A stretch of 64,000 bases of DNA. Origin: an unidentified bacterial endosymbiont (GTDB taxonomy: Bacteria; Pseudomonadota; Gammaproteobacteria; Enterobacterales; Enterobacteriaceae). A program made the position numbers and the translations under genes. The notes beneath the pieces are model-generated. The model was given only the letters and a program-made list of their open reading frames with translations. It made no database searches and was not told the DNA's origin. Below, piece by piece: positions 10,106-19,314 of the stretch. The first letter of the stretch is position 1, and every line of letters starts with the position of its first letter. The DNA is taken from contig NZ_OU963893.1 in NCBI RefSeq assembly GCF_918797525.1, positions 2,356,001 to 2,420,000 of the forward strand. Direction: 5' to 3'.

Positions 10106-11277
10106 ATGATTTTTCTCGTTTTAACAGCCGCCTGAAGGAGCCGCGACTGCCGCGTTCCACGCGTGTAGCCTGGGCGCTGTTTGCCGTGCTGGCATCCTTT
10201 ATTCTCTGGGCGAGCCTGTTCCATTTAGATGAAGTTACCACTGGCAGTGGCAAGGTGATCCCGTCTTCTCATGAGCAGGTGATCCAGTCTCTGGAGGGGG
10301 GCATTATCCACAGCCTGCTGGTGCACGAAGGCGATATCGTCGAGCGCGGACAGCAGCTTGCTCAGCTTGACAGGACCAAAACCGAGTCCAGCGTGCTGGA
10401 GAGTGAGTCCCGGTTGAACGCGGCGCTGGCGACTGCCGCGCGTCTGAATGCCGAGGTAAACAACACGGAGCTGGTTTTTCCGGAAGAACTCGACGATGAC
10501 GTCGAGCTGGTCAAACAGGAAACGGCGCTTTTTCAGTCTCGTCGGGACAGCCTCGACAAAGGGCTGGCCGGTTTACGCCAGGGCGCCGAACTTGTTCAGC
10601 GCGAACTGGCATTAACGCGCCCGCTGGTCACCCAGGGGGCGGCCAGCAAGGTCGAGGTTTTACGTCTTGAACGACAAAAAAATGAGCTCGAAAGTAAAAT
10701 CACCGAAATGCAAAATCAGTACTATGTCCGCGCCCGTGAGGAGCTGGCCAAAGCCAACGCGGAAATTGAGGCACAACGTTCAGTGATGAAAGGCCGTGAA
10801 GATTCCCTGACCCGCCTGACGTTCAACGCGCCGGTACGCGGAATCGTTAAAGATATTGACGTGACCACCGTGGGGGGGGTTATTCCTCCGAATGGCAAAC
10901 TGATGAGCCTGGTCCCGCTTGACGATCAAATGCTGATTGAAGCAAAAATCTCCCCGCGCGACGTGGCCTTTATCCATCCCGGGCAAAAAGCGCTGGTGAA
11001 AATCACCGCCTATGACTACTCCATTTACGGTGGTCTGGAAGGGGAAGTCACCATGATTTCACCCGATACGCTTCAGGATGAAGTCAAAAGAGATGTCTAT
11101 TATTACCGTGTCTATATCCGTACCGCCAGTAATCATCTTATGAATAAACAAGGTAAAGCGTTTCCGGTGTTTCCGGGCATGATTGCCACTGTGGATATCA
11201 AAACGGGAAGCAAAACGATCCTTGATTATCTGCTGAAACCGCTGAACAAAGCGAAAGAGGCATTGCGGGAAAGATAA
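10102..11277 (+). CDS. HlyD-family membrane fusion protein of the type I secretion system
   Basis: 391 residues. A short cytoplasmic N terminus is followed by one transmembrane helix (about residues 22-42). A lipoyl-like segment (GSGKVIPSSHEQVIQSLEGG), a long Glu/Arg/Ala-rich coiled coil (about 90-230) and a C-terminal beta-barrel domain complete the usual periplasmic adaptor layout. The start codon overlaps the stop of the ABC gene by four bases. It should link the ABC transporter to a TolC-type channel to export the adhesin at 1-7748. The layout matches the bapD/lapC class. Confidence 0.88.
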   Translation: MNDFSRFNSRLKEPRLPRSTRVAWALFAVLASFILWASLFHLDEVTTGSGKVIPSSHEQVIQSLEGGIIHSLLVHEGDIVERGQQLAQLDRTKTESSVLESESRLNAALATAARLNAEVNNTELVFPEELDDDVELVKQETALFQSRRDSLDKGLAGLRQGAELVQRELALTRPLVTQGAASKVEVLRLERQKNELESKITEMQNQYYVRAREELAKANAEIEAQRSVMKGREDSLTRLTFNAPVRGIVKDIDVTTVGGVIPPNGKLMSLVPLDDQMLIEAKISPRDVAFIHPGQKALVKITAYDYSIYGGLEGEVTMISPDTLQDEVKRDVYYYRVYIRTASNHLMNKQGKAFPVFPGMIATVDIKTGSKTILDYLLKPLNKAKEALRER

Positions 11278-11306
11278 AAAAAATGGCGTTCGGGAGACCG
11301 AACGCC
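11275..11306 (-). terminator. Intrinsic terminator of the minus-strand regulator (convergent with the HlyD gene)
   Basis: On the minus strand a 9-bp stem (GGCGTTCGG, loop TCTC, CCGAACGCC) is followed by ATTTTTTTTA. It lies 7 bases beyond the stop of the gene at 11314-12198. The same hairpin directly abuts the HlyD stop and may also stop plus-strand transcription, although it has no T-run on that side. Confidence 0.82.
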
Positions 11307-11313
11307 AGAGTAT

Positions 11314-12198
11314 TTACACTACCGACGTTATGCTGATAACAGGACGTCGTTCCTTAGGGACAACATTGATGTAATGAGTGACATAGGCGAAATATAACCC
11401 GGCATAATTTTCGACCAGATCAAAGAACGCAGGGTATATCGTCATCCGTCCGTCACCTCTGTCTTTTAGATAACCTGCTTCTTGTGCCGCTTTGATAATT
11501 CTGGTGACATGGATACGTGAAACGAAAAATTCTTTTGCCAGCGTAGCGGGTGAATACTCTATTGTCGCCCCGTGCGCATTCATATTTTGTTTGGCCTGCA
11601 GATAAAGATAAAGCATGATCATGCGCCCCCCATCTTTATCAATAAACAACTCGACTTCCGGCAACACTTTTTTTAGGGTCAGCCCACGAAAAAGATATTC
11701 AGCAGCGCGACGGAAAAAATTATTGCGCAAAATATCGTTGTCAAGAAGACTGACATCAATGTCAAAGTCCGGGTACAGAATGCTCACCGGCAAAAACGCG
11801 CCGGAAATATAGCGTTTGAGTTCATCAAGTCCTTTCTGGGTTGGGGCAATGATAGTTTTACGTCGGTCTTCGCTGCATCGCCATGTTTTGATGCGTCCCG
11901 TGGTTCGAAGTATGGTAATGATTGCGATCACACTATTGGGACTCGCAATTTTATACTTCGCGCACATGCTTTTTATCTCTGAAACCGATTCGGCCTGATT
12001 GCCAAAGATAAAGCAGCAGATCGAAAGAATAATATTGAATCTCGATTCCTGCAGCATTGTCTTGTAGAACAACGGTTGTTTTTTATAGATAGTTTCATTA
12101 ATGGCGTAATGTTCTTTAATCGCCTGGCTAAATCGAGGGTTGTTTTTGATGACATCTCTGCGATGTAGCAAAGCTCTGGATGAAATGTGATTATCCAT
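11314..12198 (-). CDS. Putative transcriptional regulator with two winged-helix-like regions
   Basis: 294 residues; I do not recognise a named family. A first winged-helix-like segment lies at about residues 80-130 (IASPNSVIAIITILRTTGRI, then a TQKGLDEL tail like MarR-type wings). A second helix-turn-helix-like segment lies at about 215-250 (SPATLAKEFFVSRIHVTRII, with AGYLKDRGDGRM as the wing). There is no signal peptide or membrane segment. It is convergent with the secretion genes and divergent from the HTH-EAL gene, so it is a candidate controller of the adhesin locus or of its divergent partner. The DNA-binding assignment is inferred from pattern only. Confidence 0.6.
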   Translation of the reverse strand: MDNHISSRALLHRRDVIKNNPRFSQAIKEHYAINETIYKKQPLFYKTMLQESRFNIILSICCFIFGNQAESVSEIKSMCAKYKIASPNSVIAIITILRTTGRIKTWRCSEDRRKTIIAPTQKGLDELKRYISGAFLPVSILYPDFDIDVSLLDNDILRNNFFRRAAEYLFRGLTLKKVLPEVELFIDKDGGRMIMLYLYLQAKQNMNAHGATIEYSPATLAKEFFVSRIHVTRIIKAAQEAGYLKDRGDGRMTIYPAFFDLVENYAGLYFAYVTHYINVVPKERRPVISITSVV

Positions 12199-12521
12199 AG
12201 CATTTTCTCTTTATTGAACGAACCGATGAAATGAAGTATCCAGTCTTCTTTTCGGCAAAGTTATTATACCCTGCAAAACAACCATTTACCGTCGTTATTT
12301 GAAAAGAAACATATATTTATAGCTCGAATGCATGAGTGCGGAAATTGACGCAAAAATGTTCACCCTCAAATTGATGATAACCATTTATTAACCTGATGGG
12401 GTGCTGTAAGATGATTGTATGTAACACATTTATAATAAACGTTGTTGCAACGAGATTGTTGATTTTCGTCTTTCTTCCGTTTTTTTTATGCAGAAAAAAT
12501 CTTCATAGCCAGGAGTAGAAA
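12199..12521. promoter_or_regulatory. Divergent intergenic region between two regulators
   Basis: This 323-bp AT-rich stretch has no ORF and must hold the promoters of both flanking regulator genes. The plus-strand gene has a good ribosome-binding site, AGGAG at 12511-12515, before the ATG at 12522. A small inverted repeat CGTTG-TTG-CAACG lies near 12440-12453. I see no convincing full -35/-10 pair by eye. Confidence 0.4.
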
Positions 12522-13985
12522 ATGGCCCTTAGTTACACTATTAATGCGACTGCTTGCGGCAAGCAGAAGTATGTCATCTCTTCCTGCGCGTATACTTTTC
12601 AGGGGTATCAACTGCTGCTTAAAGAGCAGGGGATTAATGCTTCCCGCATCTTCTTTGAAGGAGATGACGTTTCCCATGAGGATGTTAATGAGATTATTTT
12701 AAATAAAAATGCTGAAATTTCAGTGTTTTTAGGTAGAGAGGCGGTGAGCCTGCTCGGTACATTAAAAAAACTGGCAGGACTGCTCAATGCGCTGCCGGTA
12801 ATACGGCCGGTACTGTTGTATGGAAAAGTACCTGACAGTTGGTTGTACTTTACACTGGAAAATCTTGTTAGCCATAAAAGTAAATTATCCCTGGTCAAGA
12901 TTGCCAGCCTTTCAGATATTGAAAATAGCTTCAGGAACCCGAAGGATATCCTACGGGATAATTCCAGATCGTTGGTTAAAGAGTCATTTCACTGTGCTTA
13001 CAAGAGCGGAATGAAATATTTAACAAAAAGAGAATTTGAAGTTTTATTAAATCACTTCAGAGGAATGACCGTACAAGAACAATGTAAAAGAATGGAGTTG
13101 TCGAATAAAACGATTTATACTCATCGCAAAGAAGGACTGCGAAAATTACAGTTGATTCATACGTGGATTAATGATTTTAACGCCTCGCGAGTGGAAAAAA
13201 TCCGGGGAAGAAATAATGAAAAAGAAACGCTGTCTAAACGCGAAATGGAAATTTTCAGTGCGTTAATTAAACGTGATATCTTTCCGGTCTATCAAATTAT
13301 CACTAACTCCAGCAAACGCGTTATTGGGTTTGAAATTCTTTTGCGATGGAACCAGAACGGTAAAATCGTCAAACCTGTACAATTTTTATCGGATGTTTTA
13401 AATGTTGAGGTTTGGCTAAAGATCACGGCGTTAGTGATTCACGCTGCGGTATCCGGCATCAACAAATATAACGGTAAATATTATTTCTCGGTTAATATTC
13501 CTCCGCAGCTGGCGTCCGGCAACGCGTTACCAGGAATGGCTAAAAAAGCCATTGAGATGCTACTCAAACCTGAGTGGGCAGACAAACTGGTGTTCGAATT
13601 CGCAGAAACCATAGACGTGACGAGAAACAAAGAGATTCCGGAAACCATGCAGCGTTTACGCAACACGGGGTGCAGATTATTTCTGGACGATTGTTTCTCG
13701 AATCATCAGGTTATGTTTCCGGTCAGGCAGGTTCGCTTTGACGGCCTGAAGCTCGATCGGGATATTATTGAACACTTTGTTGCCAACGATAATGATTATA
13801 ATCTTATTAAAGCAATACAAATGTACAGTGATATGACAGGAAGCGACTGTGTTGCCGAAGGCGTGGATAGCCAGGAAAAATTCGATAAGCTGGTCGCGCT
13901 GGGAGTGAAAAGTTTCCAGGGATATTATTTTTCGAAGGCGGTAAAAGAAGAAGAGTTAGATCGTATGGTAAGAATGTTTAGTTAA
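12522..13985 (+). CDS. LuxR-type HTH fused to an EAL (c-di-GMP phosphodiesterase-like) domain
   Basis: 487 residues. The N-terminal ~150 residues resemble a degenerate receiver-like domain. A LuxR/GerE helix-turn-helix follows at about 165-215 (YLTKREFEVL, then SNKTIYTHRKEGLRKL). An EAL domain fills about 250-487. Expected EAL residues are visible: the Glu of FEILLRW (EIL in place of EAL), Asn of SVNIPP, Glu of VFEFAE, the DD pair of LDDCF, Lys of LKLDR, Glu of AEGVD and Gln of QGYYF. Loop 6, normally DDFGTG, reads DDCFSN, so activity is uncertain and the domain might bind c-di-GMP without cutting it. Its position beside a biofilm adhesin operon suggests a role in adhesion control (inference). 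Confidence 0.8.
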   Translation: MALSYTINATACGKQKYVISSCAYTFQGYQLLLKEQGINASRIFFEGDDVSHEDVNEIILNKNAEISVFLGREAVSLLGTLKKLAGLLNALPVIRPVLLYGKVPDSWLYFTLENLVSHKSKLSLVKIASLSDIENSFRNPKDILRDNSRSLVKESFHCAYKSGMKYLTKREFEVLLNHFRGMTVQEQCKRMELSNKTIYTHRKEGLRKLQLIHTWINDFNASRVEKIRGRNNEKETLSKREMEIFSALIKRDIFPVYQIITNSSKRVIGFEILLRWNQNGKIVKPVQFLSDVLNVEVWLKITALVIHAAVSGINKYNGKYYFSVNIPPQLASGNALPGMAKKAIEMLLKPEWADKLVFEFAETIDVTRNKEIPETMQRLRNTGCRLFLDDCFSNHQVMFPVRQVRFDGLKLDRDIIEHFVANDNDYNLIKAIQMYSDMTGSDCVAEGVDSQEKFDKLVALGVKSFQGYYFSKAVKEEELDRMVRMFS

Positions 13986-14030
13986 TTCTCCAGGCTGGGG
14001 GCAGGGTAACGCGATGATTACTACGCGATC

Positions 14031-14046
14031 AGGCCCCGAAGGGCCT
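14031..14046 (-). terminator. Hairpin between convergent HTH-EAL and DUF883 genes
   Basis: AGGCCC-CGAA-GGGCCT forms a 6-bp GC-rich stem. On the minus strand its loop reads TTCG, a stable UNCG tetraloop, and it starts 4 bases beyond the DUF883 stop. Neither side has a good T-run, so termination is plausible but weak. Confidence 0.45.
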
Positions 14047-14050
14047 GGCG

Positions 14051-14323
14051 TTACTTACGTCCCAGGAGCAGACCCAGAACAATACCCACTGCACCTGCGG
14101 CAATTAAACCGGACAGGGGGTTATTACGGACGGCTTCAGTTACGTCGGCAACCGCGTCACTGGCCTGGGCTGCATATTTTTTTGCTGCGCCTTTAACCTG
14201 ATGTTTAGGTGAATCGACAAAATCGCCAAACTGCTGCTGGGCAGAGCCAGCAAGTTCATCGAGTTTATTTTTCGCTTTGTCACCCGCGTACTCAGCATTT
14301 TTATCAGTGTCAAAATCAGACAT
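14051..14323 (-). CDS. DUF883 (ElaB/YqjD-like) C-tail-anchored protein
   Basis: 90 residues. A charged, Ala-rich helical N-terminal part (about 1-65) is followed by the typical DUF883 ending: RNNPLSGLIAAGAVGIVLGL, then LLGRK, a single membrane helix with a short basic tail. Family knowledge: ElaB, YgaM and YqjD are inner-membrane-anchored, RpoS-linked stationary-phase proteins, and YqjD binds ribosomes. The ATG has a strong Shine-Dalgarno (AGGAGG) 7 bases upstream. It appears monocistronic. Which DUF883 paralogue it matches cannot be decided by eye. Confidence 0.8.
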   Translation of the reverse strand: MSDFDTDKNAEYAGDKAKNKLDELAGSAQQQFGDFVDSPKHQVKGAAKKYAAQASDAVADVTEAVRNNPLSGLIAAGAVGIVLGLLLGRK

Positions 14324-14424
14324 GACTTCCTCCTTATGTAGACACTATAAGGATAGCCTCTGTTGGCAAAGTTGAGAAGTGAATCGCCAAGGATAATCTG
14401 GACACTTCCGAGCCGTTGATAATA

Positions 14425-14553
14425 TTAGTTTTCGTATTCGGTAGGTGGCATAGATAAGAGATCATCTGATTGTTTTTCCATTAAATGATCGCTCATTCTA
14501 CCTAAATTAAGCATTAACGTGCTAAGGGATAAGAGTACCAACTCAGAACCCAT
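14425..14553 (-). pseudogene. Small ORF or 3' remnant of an unknown gene in the 14324-14679 gap
   Basis: The gap 14324-14679 (356 bp) contains this minus-strand frame: 42 codons from an ATG at 14553, ending in PPTEYEN. The frame stays open a further ~31 codons upstream of the ATG, with coding-like sequence (LYCPQKLDRIIEAPEKES), until a stop near 14645. That suggests the tail of a longer degraded gene rather than a designed small protein. A weak Shine-Dalgarno-like GAGAAAGAG precedes the ATG. I do not recognise it. Confidence 0.3.
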
Positions 14554-14679
14554 GGACTCTTTCTCGGGAGCCTCGATTATTCTGTCCAGCTTTTGGGGGC
14601 AGTAAAGTTTGAGACTGAAATCGACGAAAGAAAAGCATTTTTAGGACACATCTCCATCGGCACGCCCTGCGCTCAACCG

Positions 14680-15756
14680 CTAATTTTTGCGCAGGATGGC
14701 GTCTAACTGCTCGGTAATCACGTGAAGTATTGGCTGAATATCCGCATCCATAACGCGTCGCTCTTTTAACCTAATCTGTGTGGCGCAGGCGTAGTTGGGT
14801 CCCCAGACGTCAGCATTATCTGCTGGCGCGACCAGTATTTTGTAGGGATAGAGGCAGACTAATTTCTTATCAAATGCCCTGGCTACGTGTACGAATGAGG
14901 TGTCGGGGGAAATCACCAGTGCACTTTCTTTAATGATTTGTGCGGCCGAGAAGAAGGATGGGGTGATGTTTTTGGTTACATTTTCTGTGTCAGGAATAGT
15001 ATTAATTTTGTGCTGTTCCCCGAGGATGATCACGTGAAAGGTGCTCTCATAGTGCGCGAGGTGACAGAGAATAGCGTCGATTTGTGCATCAGAGAAAAAA
15101 CGCTCGCTAACGCTACCGTAAGGAATAAATGCGATGATCTTTTTATCGCTGGTTTTTTGGATGAACTCCCTGGCCGCGCTGGCGTCTTCATCGGGAATGA
15201 CCACAGAGTAAGCATACGCTGTCGCTGGGATCCCCAGGTAATTTAACAGGTCAATGTATCTGGTGCTAATGTGCGCAAGAGGTTGACTGATGTTGATGAC
15301 GCCATCGTACAGGCGGTATTGACGGGTGAAGCCAAGGGTTCTGTGTGGTTTAACACGCCTGATCAAATCAAATGAATCGACGTTTGAGTGCGTCACCTCA
15401 TGAGAGTCGACAAAGATAAAGGGGTTAAGCCCTTTAAGCGCAGTGACGAGCGGTTTTTTGTTATCGGGATCGTAGAAGTACAACCCTTGCAGATTGCGCC
15501 ACGCTTTGAACAGAAACCAGGTTCTTTTGTCGGCGATCACCGATACGCGAAAATTATGTTTCACCAGCGTATCAATCATCCCTCCGATGACGACCGCATC
15601 ACCGATCCCTTTGCCGATAAAGGGGATGATAATGTGGTTGGTGTCTATCTCACCCCCTGCGCCAGGGTGACGGCCCTGCGCCGCCAATGTACTTAAGAGC
15701 TTAAGTTTTAACCGTAGTTTGGCCCTTTTCAGCACATAGTTTTTGGATCTGTTCAT
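14680..15756 (-). CDS. Glycosyltransferase family 9 (heptosyltransferase-like)
   Basis: About 358 residues from the chosen ATG (MNRSKNYVLKRAKLRLKLKL). The same frame extends to a start at 15843, but the added residues (MLVKCQGMRLHSTRSK) do not look domain-like. GT9 features: a Rossmann-like N-terminal half with IIIPFIGKGIGDAVVIGGMI, and in the C-terminal half AFIPYGSVSERFF (sugar-nucleotide side), VIILG and the LVISPDTSFVHVARAFDKKL motif of ADP-heptose:LPS transferases. Family role: addition of heptose or a related sugar to lipopolysaccharide core at the cytoplasmic face of the inner membrane. It stands alone here, outside a waa cluster, so its acceptor is unknown. Confidence 0.75.
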   Translation of the reverse strand: MNRSKNYVLKRAKLRLKLKLLSTLAAQGRHPGAGGEIDTNHIIIPFIGKGIGDAVVIGGMIDTLVKHNFRVSVIADKRTWFLFKAWRNLQGLYFYDPDNKKPLVTALKGLNPFIFVDSHEVTHSNVDSFDLIRRVKPHRTLGFTRQYRLYDGVINISQPLAHISTRYIDLLNYLGIPATAYAYSVVIPDEDASAAREFIQKTSDKKIIAFIPYGSVSERFFSDAQIDAILCHLAHYESTFHVIILGEQHKINTIPDTENVTKNITPSFFSAAQIIKESALVISPDTSFVHVARAFDKKLVCLYPYKILVAPADNADVWGPNYACATQIRLKERRVMDADIQPILHVITEQLDAILRKN

Positions 15757-15958
15757 TTTCTTCAACCACCTGATCACGCACTGCCCCTCTTCAGTTTTGG
15801 ACCGGGTGGAGTGTAGCCTCATTCCCTGGCATTTAACCAGCACTCGTTTTTGGGGTTGTAAAGTCTCATATTATGTCTATACGTTACATTTACAGATGAT
15901 GAGCAGGACGTTAATTGTCAAGGCAAACTTAATATATACACGCGAATAATTTTCAGGG

Positions 15959-15978
15959 TACTATACCCCCCTATAGTA
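15959..15978 (+). promoter_or_regulatory. FrmR operator upstream of frmRA
   Basis: A perfect inverted repeat TACTATA-CCCCCC-TATAGTA ends 15 bases before the frmR ATG. Its form (AT-rich palindromic arms around a G/C tract) is that of operators bound by CsoR/RcnR-family repressors including FrmR. Repressor bound here would block frmRA until formaldehyde is sensed. Confidence 0.85.
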
Positions 15979-15993
15979 TTGAGAGGAGGGCGC

Positions 15994-16269
15994 ATGCCCC
16001 ATTCACCCGCAGATAAAAAACGCATTCTGACCCGCGTCCGTCGCATTCGGGGCCAGGTTGATGCTCTGGAACGTGCGCTGGAAGCGGGGGAACCCTGTCT
16101 GGCCATCCTGCAGCAAATTGCCGCCGTGCGCGGGGCTGCCAATGGCCTGATGGGGGAAATGGTAGAAATTCACCTCAAAGATGAACTGGTGACGGGGGAG
16201 ACAACCCCGGCGCAGCGGGCGGTCAGGATGGCGGACGTCGGCCATTTGCTGCGCTCTTATCTAAAATAA
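15994..16269 (+). CDS. frmR: Formaldehyde-sensing repressor FrmR
   Basis: 91 residues, the same length as E. coli FrmR, all-helical DUF156/CsoR-RcnR family. I place the start at the ATG giving MPHSPADKKRILTRV, behind GAGGAGG, rather than at the in-frame TTG 15 bases upstream; this leaves Pro2 for formaldehyde sensing. The sensor residues expected for FrmR are present: Pro2, Cys35 (GEPCLAIL) and His60 (VEIHLKD). The ILQQIAAVRGAANGLM core is nearly identical to E. coli. It should repress itself and frmA through the palindrome at 15959-15978. The next gene starts 30 bp downstream. Confidence 0.95.
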   Translation: MPHSPADKKRILTRVRRIRGQVDALERALEAGEPCLAILQQIAAVRGAANGLMGEMVEIHLKDELVTGETTPAQRAVRMADVGHLLRSYLK

Positions 16270-17421
<1,152 letters not shown>

Positions 17422-17428
17422 TTATTCT

Positions 17429-17455
17429 GCCAGCGGTTTTTGCCGCTGGCCTCTC
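17429..17455 (+). terminator. Probable terminator of frmRA
   Basis: A perfect 8-bp stem (GCCAGCGG, loop TTTTTG, CCGCTGGC) begins 7 bases after the frmA stop. The following CTCTCTT is only moderately T-rich, so efficiency is uncertain. Confidence 0.6.
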
Positions 17456-17501
17456 TTGAATAATCTTCTCCAAAGTGTGACCTGTCTGGCGCTTTTAGGC
17501 G

Positions 17502-17528
17502 TAATCAAATTTTATGTTTTGCCGATGA
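17502..17528 (+). promoter_or_regulatory. Candidate sigma-28 (FliA) promoter for trg
   Basis: TAAT-N15-GCCGATGA matches the enteric FliA consensus TAAA-N15-GCCGATAA at 10 of 12 positions with exact spacing, 51 bp upstream of the trg ATG. This fits the known class-3 flagellar control of chemoreceptor genes. Confidence 0.7.
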
Positions 17529-17579
17529 CTCTTTTACAGGCGTGTTTTACGCATCAAACTTATAAGAGAGTCGACGGTC

Positions 17580-19265
17580 ATGGACAACACAACTTCGATG
17601 CAGGCGCAGCACTCGCTGGGCTTCTTGCATCACATCAGGCTGGTTCCGCTGTTTTCCTCCATTCTCGGTGGCATTATTATTCTGTTTGCTTTAAGCGTGG
17701 GTCTGGCGGGGTATTTCCTGTTACAGGCGGATCTCGATCAGCAGGATCTGACGGCTGAAATTCAGGTACGTACCGGTTTATCCAATAGCTCAAACCATCT
17801 GCGAACGGCGCGTATCAATATGATCCATGCGGGCGCGGCAAGCCGTATCGCGGAAATGGAGGCGATGAAGCAGAACATTGATGAAGCACAGGCGCGCATT
17901 AAACAGTCGCAGGCCGGTTTTGCCGCTTACATGGGGCGTGGCGTACGGACCCCGGCGGATGAAGCCCTGGATGCCGAACTTAACGCCCGCTACGCGGACT
18001 ATATCGCCGGTCTACAGCCGATGCTGAAATATGCTAAAAACGGCATGTTCGAGGCCATTATCAACCATGAAAACGAATCCGCCCGTCCGCTGGATGATGC
18101 CTACAACAGCATGTTGCTTAAGGCGATTAAACTCCGTACCGATCGTGCCAACGCGTTAACGGCGCAGGCGCATACGCGCACCCAACTGGGGCTAATGATT
18201 ATGCCTGGCGCCTTCGTGCTGGCGCTGGGGCTGACGGCGATGACTTTTATCGTCCTGCGTCGCACCGTCATCAACCCGCTACAACGCGCCGCCACCCGCA
18301 TTGAGAAGATTGCCAAAGGGGATTTAACCCTACCGGACGATTCGACGAGCCGCAGCGAAATTGGCCGACTGACGCGTGATCTGCAAACCATGCAGCACTC
18401 GCTGGTCACTACCGTGGGCAGTGTGCGTCAGGGAGCCGAGGAGATCTATCGCGGCACCAGCGAGATTTCTGCCGGAAATACCGACCTCTCCTCGCGTACT
18501 GAACAGCAGGCCGCCGCCATTGAACAGACAGCCGCAAGCATGGAACAGCTCACGGCGACGGTAAAACAGAACACCGATAACGCACACCATGCCTGCAAGC
18601 TGGCGGAAGATGCGTCAGGTAAAGCCAGCCGCGGCGGCCAGATGGTCTCTGGGGTGGTAAAAACCATGGGTAATATTTCCACCAGTTCGAAGAAAATCTC
18701 CGAAATTACCGCGGTGATCAATAGCATTGCTTTCCAGACTAACATTCTGGCGCTTAATGCGGCGGTAGAAGCGGCACGTGCGGGCGAGCAAGGCCGTGGG
18801 TTTGCGGTCGTGGCGAGTGAAGTCCGTACCCTGGCGAGCCGCAGTGCGAATGCCGCCAAAGAGATTGAAAGCCTGATCAACGAATCGGTGAATTTGATTG
18901 ATCAGGGTTCCGGTGAAGTGGTTGCCGCCGGGAATACGATGAATGAAATCGTAAAGGCGGTTAAACGCGTTACGGATATTATGCTGGAAATTGCTGCCGC
19001 GTCCGACGAGCAGAGTCGCGGGATTGTGCAGGTGAGCCAGGCCATTTCTGAGATGGATAAAGTGACCCAGCAAAACGCCTCGCTGGTGGAAGAGGCTTCT
19101 GCGGCGGCGTCGTCGCTGGAAGAACAGGGCGCGCGCCTGACCGAGGCGGTAGGGGCATTTCGTCTGAATGGGACCACGGCGAGCCGTACGTTCACCTCTG
19201 CGCCAGAGCGCGCGCAGTTACGGCCAGCGGCTGCTGTGTCCGGGAAGAACGGGGAGACGTTCTGA
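17580..19265 (+). CDS. trg: Methyl-accepting chemotaxis protein III (Trg-type, ribose/galactose)
   Basis: 561 residues, closely resembling E. coli Trg ([14 protein letters not shown] near the N terminus). Order: first membrane helix at about 25-48, a periplasmic four-helix sensor (about 50-205), a second membrane helix at about 206-228, HAMP, then the signalling domain with the conserved hairpin [20 protein letters not shown] and methylation-helix segments ([20 protein letters not shown]). Trg family members read periplasmic ribose- and galactose-binding proteins and control CheA; ligand identity here is inferred from orthology. There is no evident CheR/CheB-binding xWxxF pentapeptide at the C terminus, as expected for a low-abundance receptor. 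It has its own sigma-28-like promoter. Confidence 0.93.
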   Translation: MDNTTSMQAQHSLGFLHHIRLVPLFSSILGGIIILFALSVGLAGYFLLQADLDQQDLTAEIQVRTGLSNSSNHLRTARINMIHAGAASRIAEMEAMKQNIDEAQARIKQSQAGFAAYMGRGVRTPADEALDAELNARYADYIAGLQPMLKYAKNGMFEAIINHENESARPLDDAYNSMLLKAIKLRTDRANALTAQAHTRTQLGLMIMPGAFVLALGLTAMTFIVLRRTVINPLQRAATRIEKIAKGDLTLPDDSTSRSEIGRLTRDLQTMQHSLVTTVGSVRQGAEEIYRGTSEISAGNTDLSSRTEQQAAAIEQTAASMEQLTATVKQNTDNAHHACKLAEDASGKASRGGQMVSGVVKTMGNISTSSKKISEITAVINSIAFQTNILALNAAVEAARAGEQGRGFAVVASEVRTLASRSANAAKEIESLINESVNLIDQGSGEVVAAGNTMNEIVKAVKRVTDIMLEIAAASDEQSRGIVQVSQAISEMDKVTQQNASLVEEASAAASSLEEQGARLTEAVGAFRLNGTTASRTFTSAPERAQLRPAAAVSGKNGETF

Positions 19266-19284
19266 TCTGCAGGCTGTTTCTCGA

Positions 19285-19308
19285 TAAAAAAGGGACCCTC
19301 AGGTCCCT
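19285..19308 (-). terminator. Intrinsic terminator of the PQQ dehydrogenase gene
   Basis: On the minus strand AGGGACC-TGAG-GGTCCCT is followed directly by TTTTTTATC, starting 6 bases after the stop codon. It is a strong 7-bp stem with a U-tract and sits between convergent genes. Confidence 0.88.
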
Positions 19309-19314
19309 GTCAGG

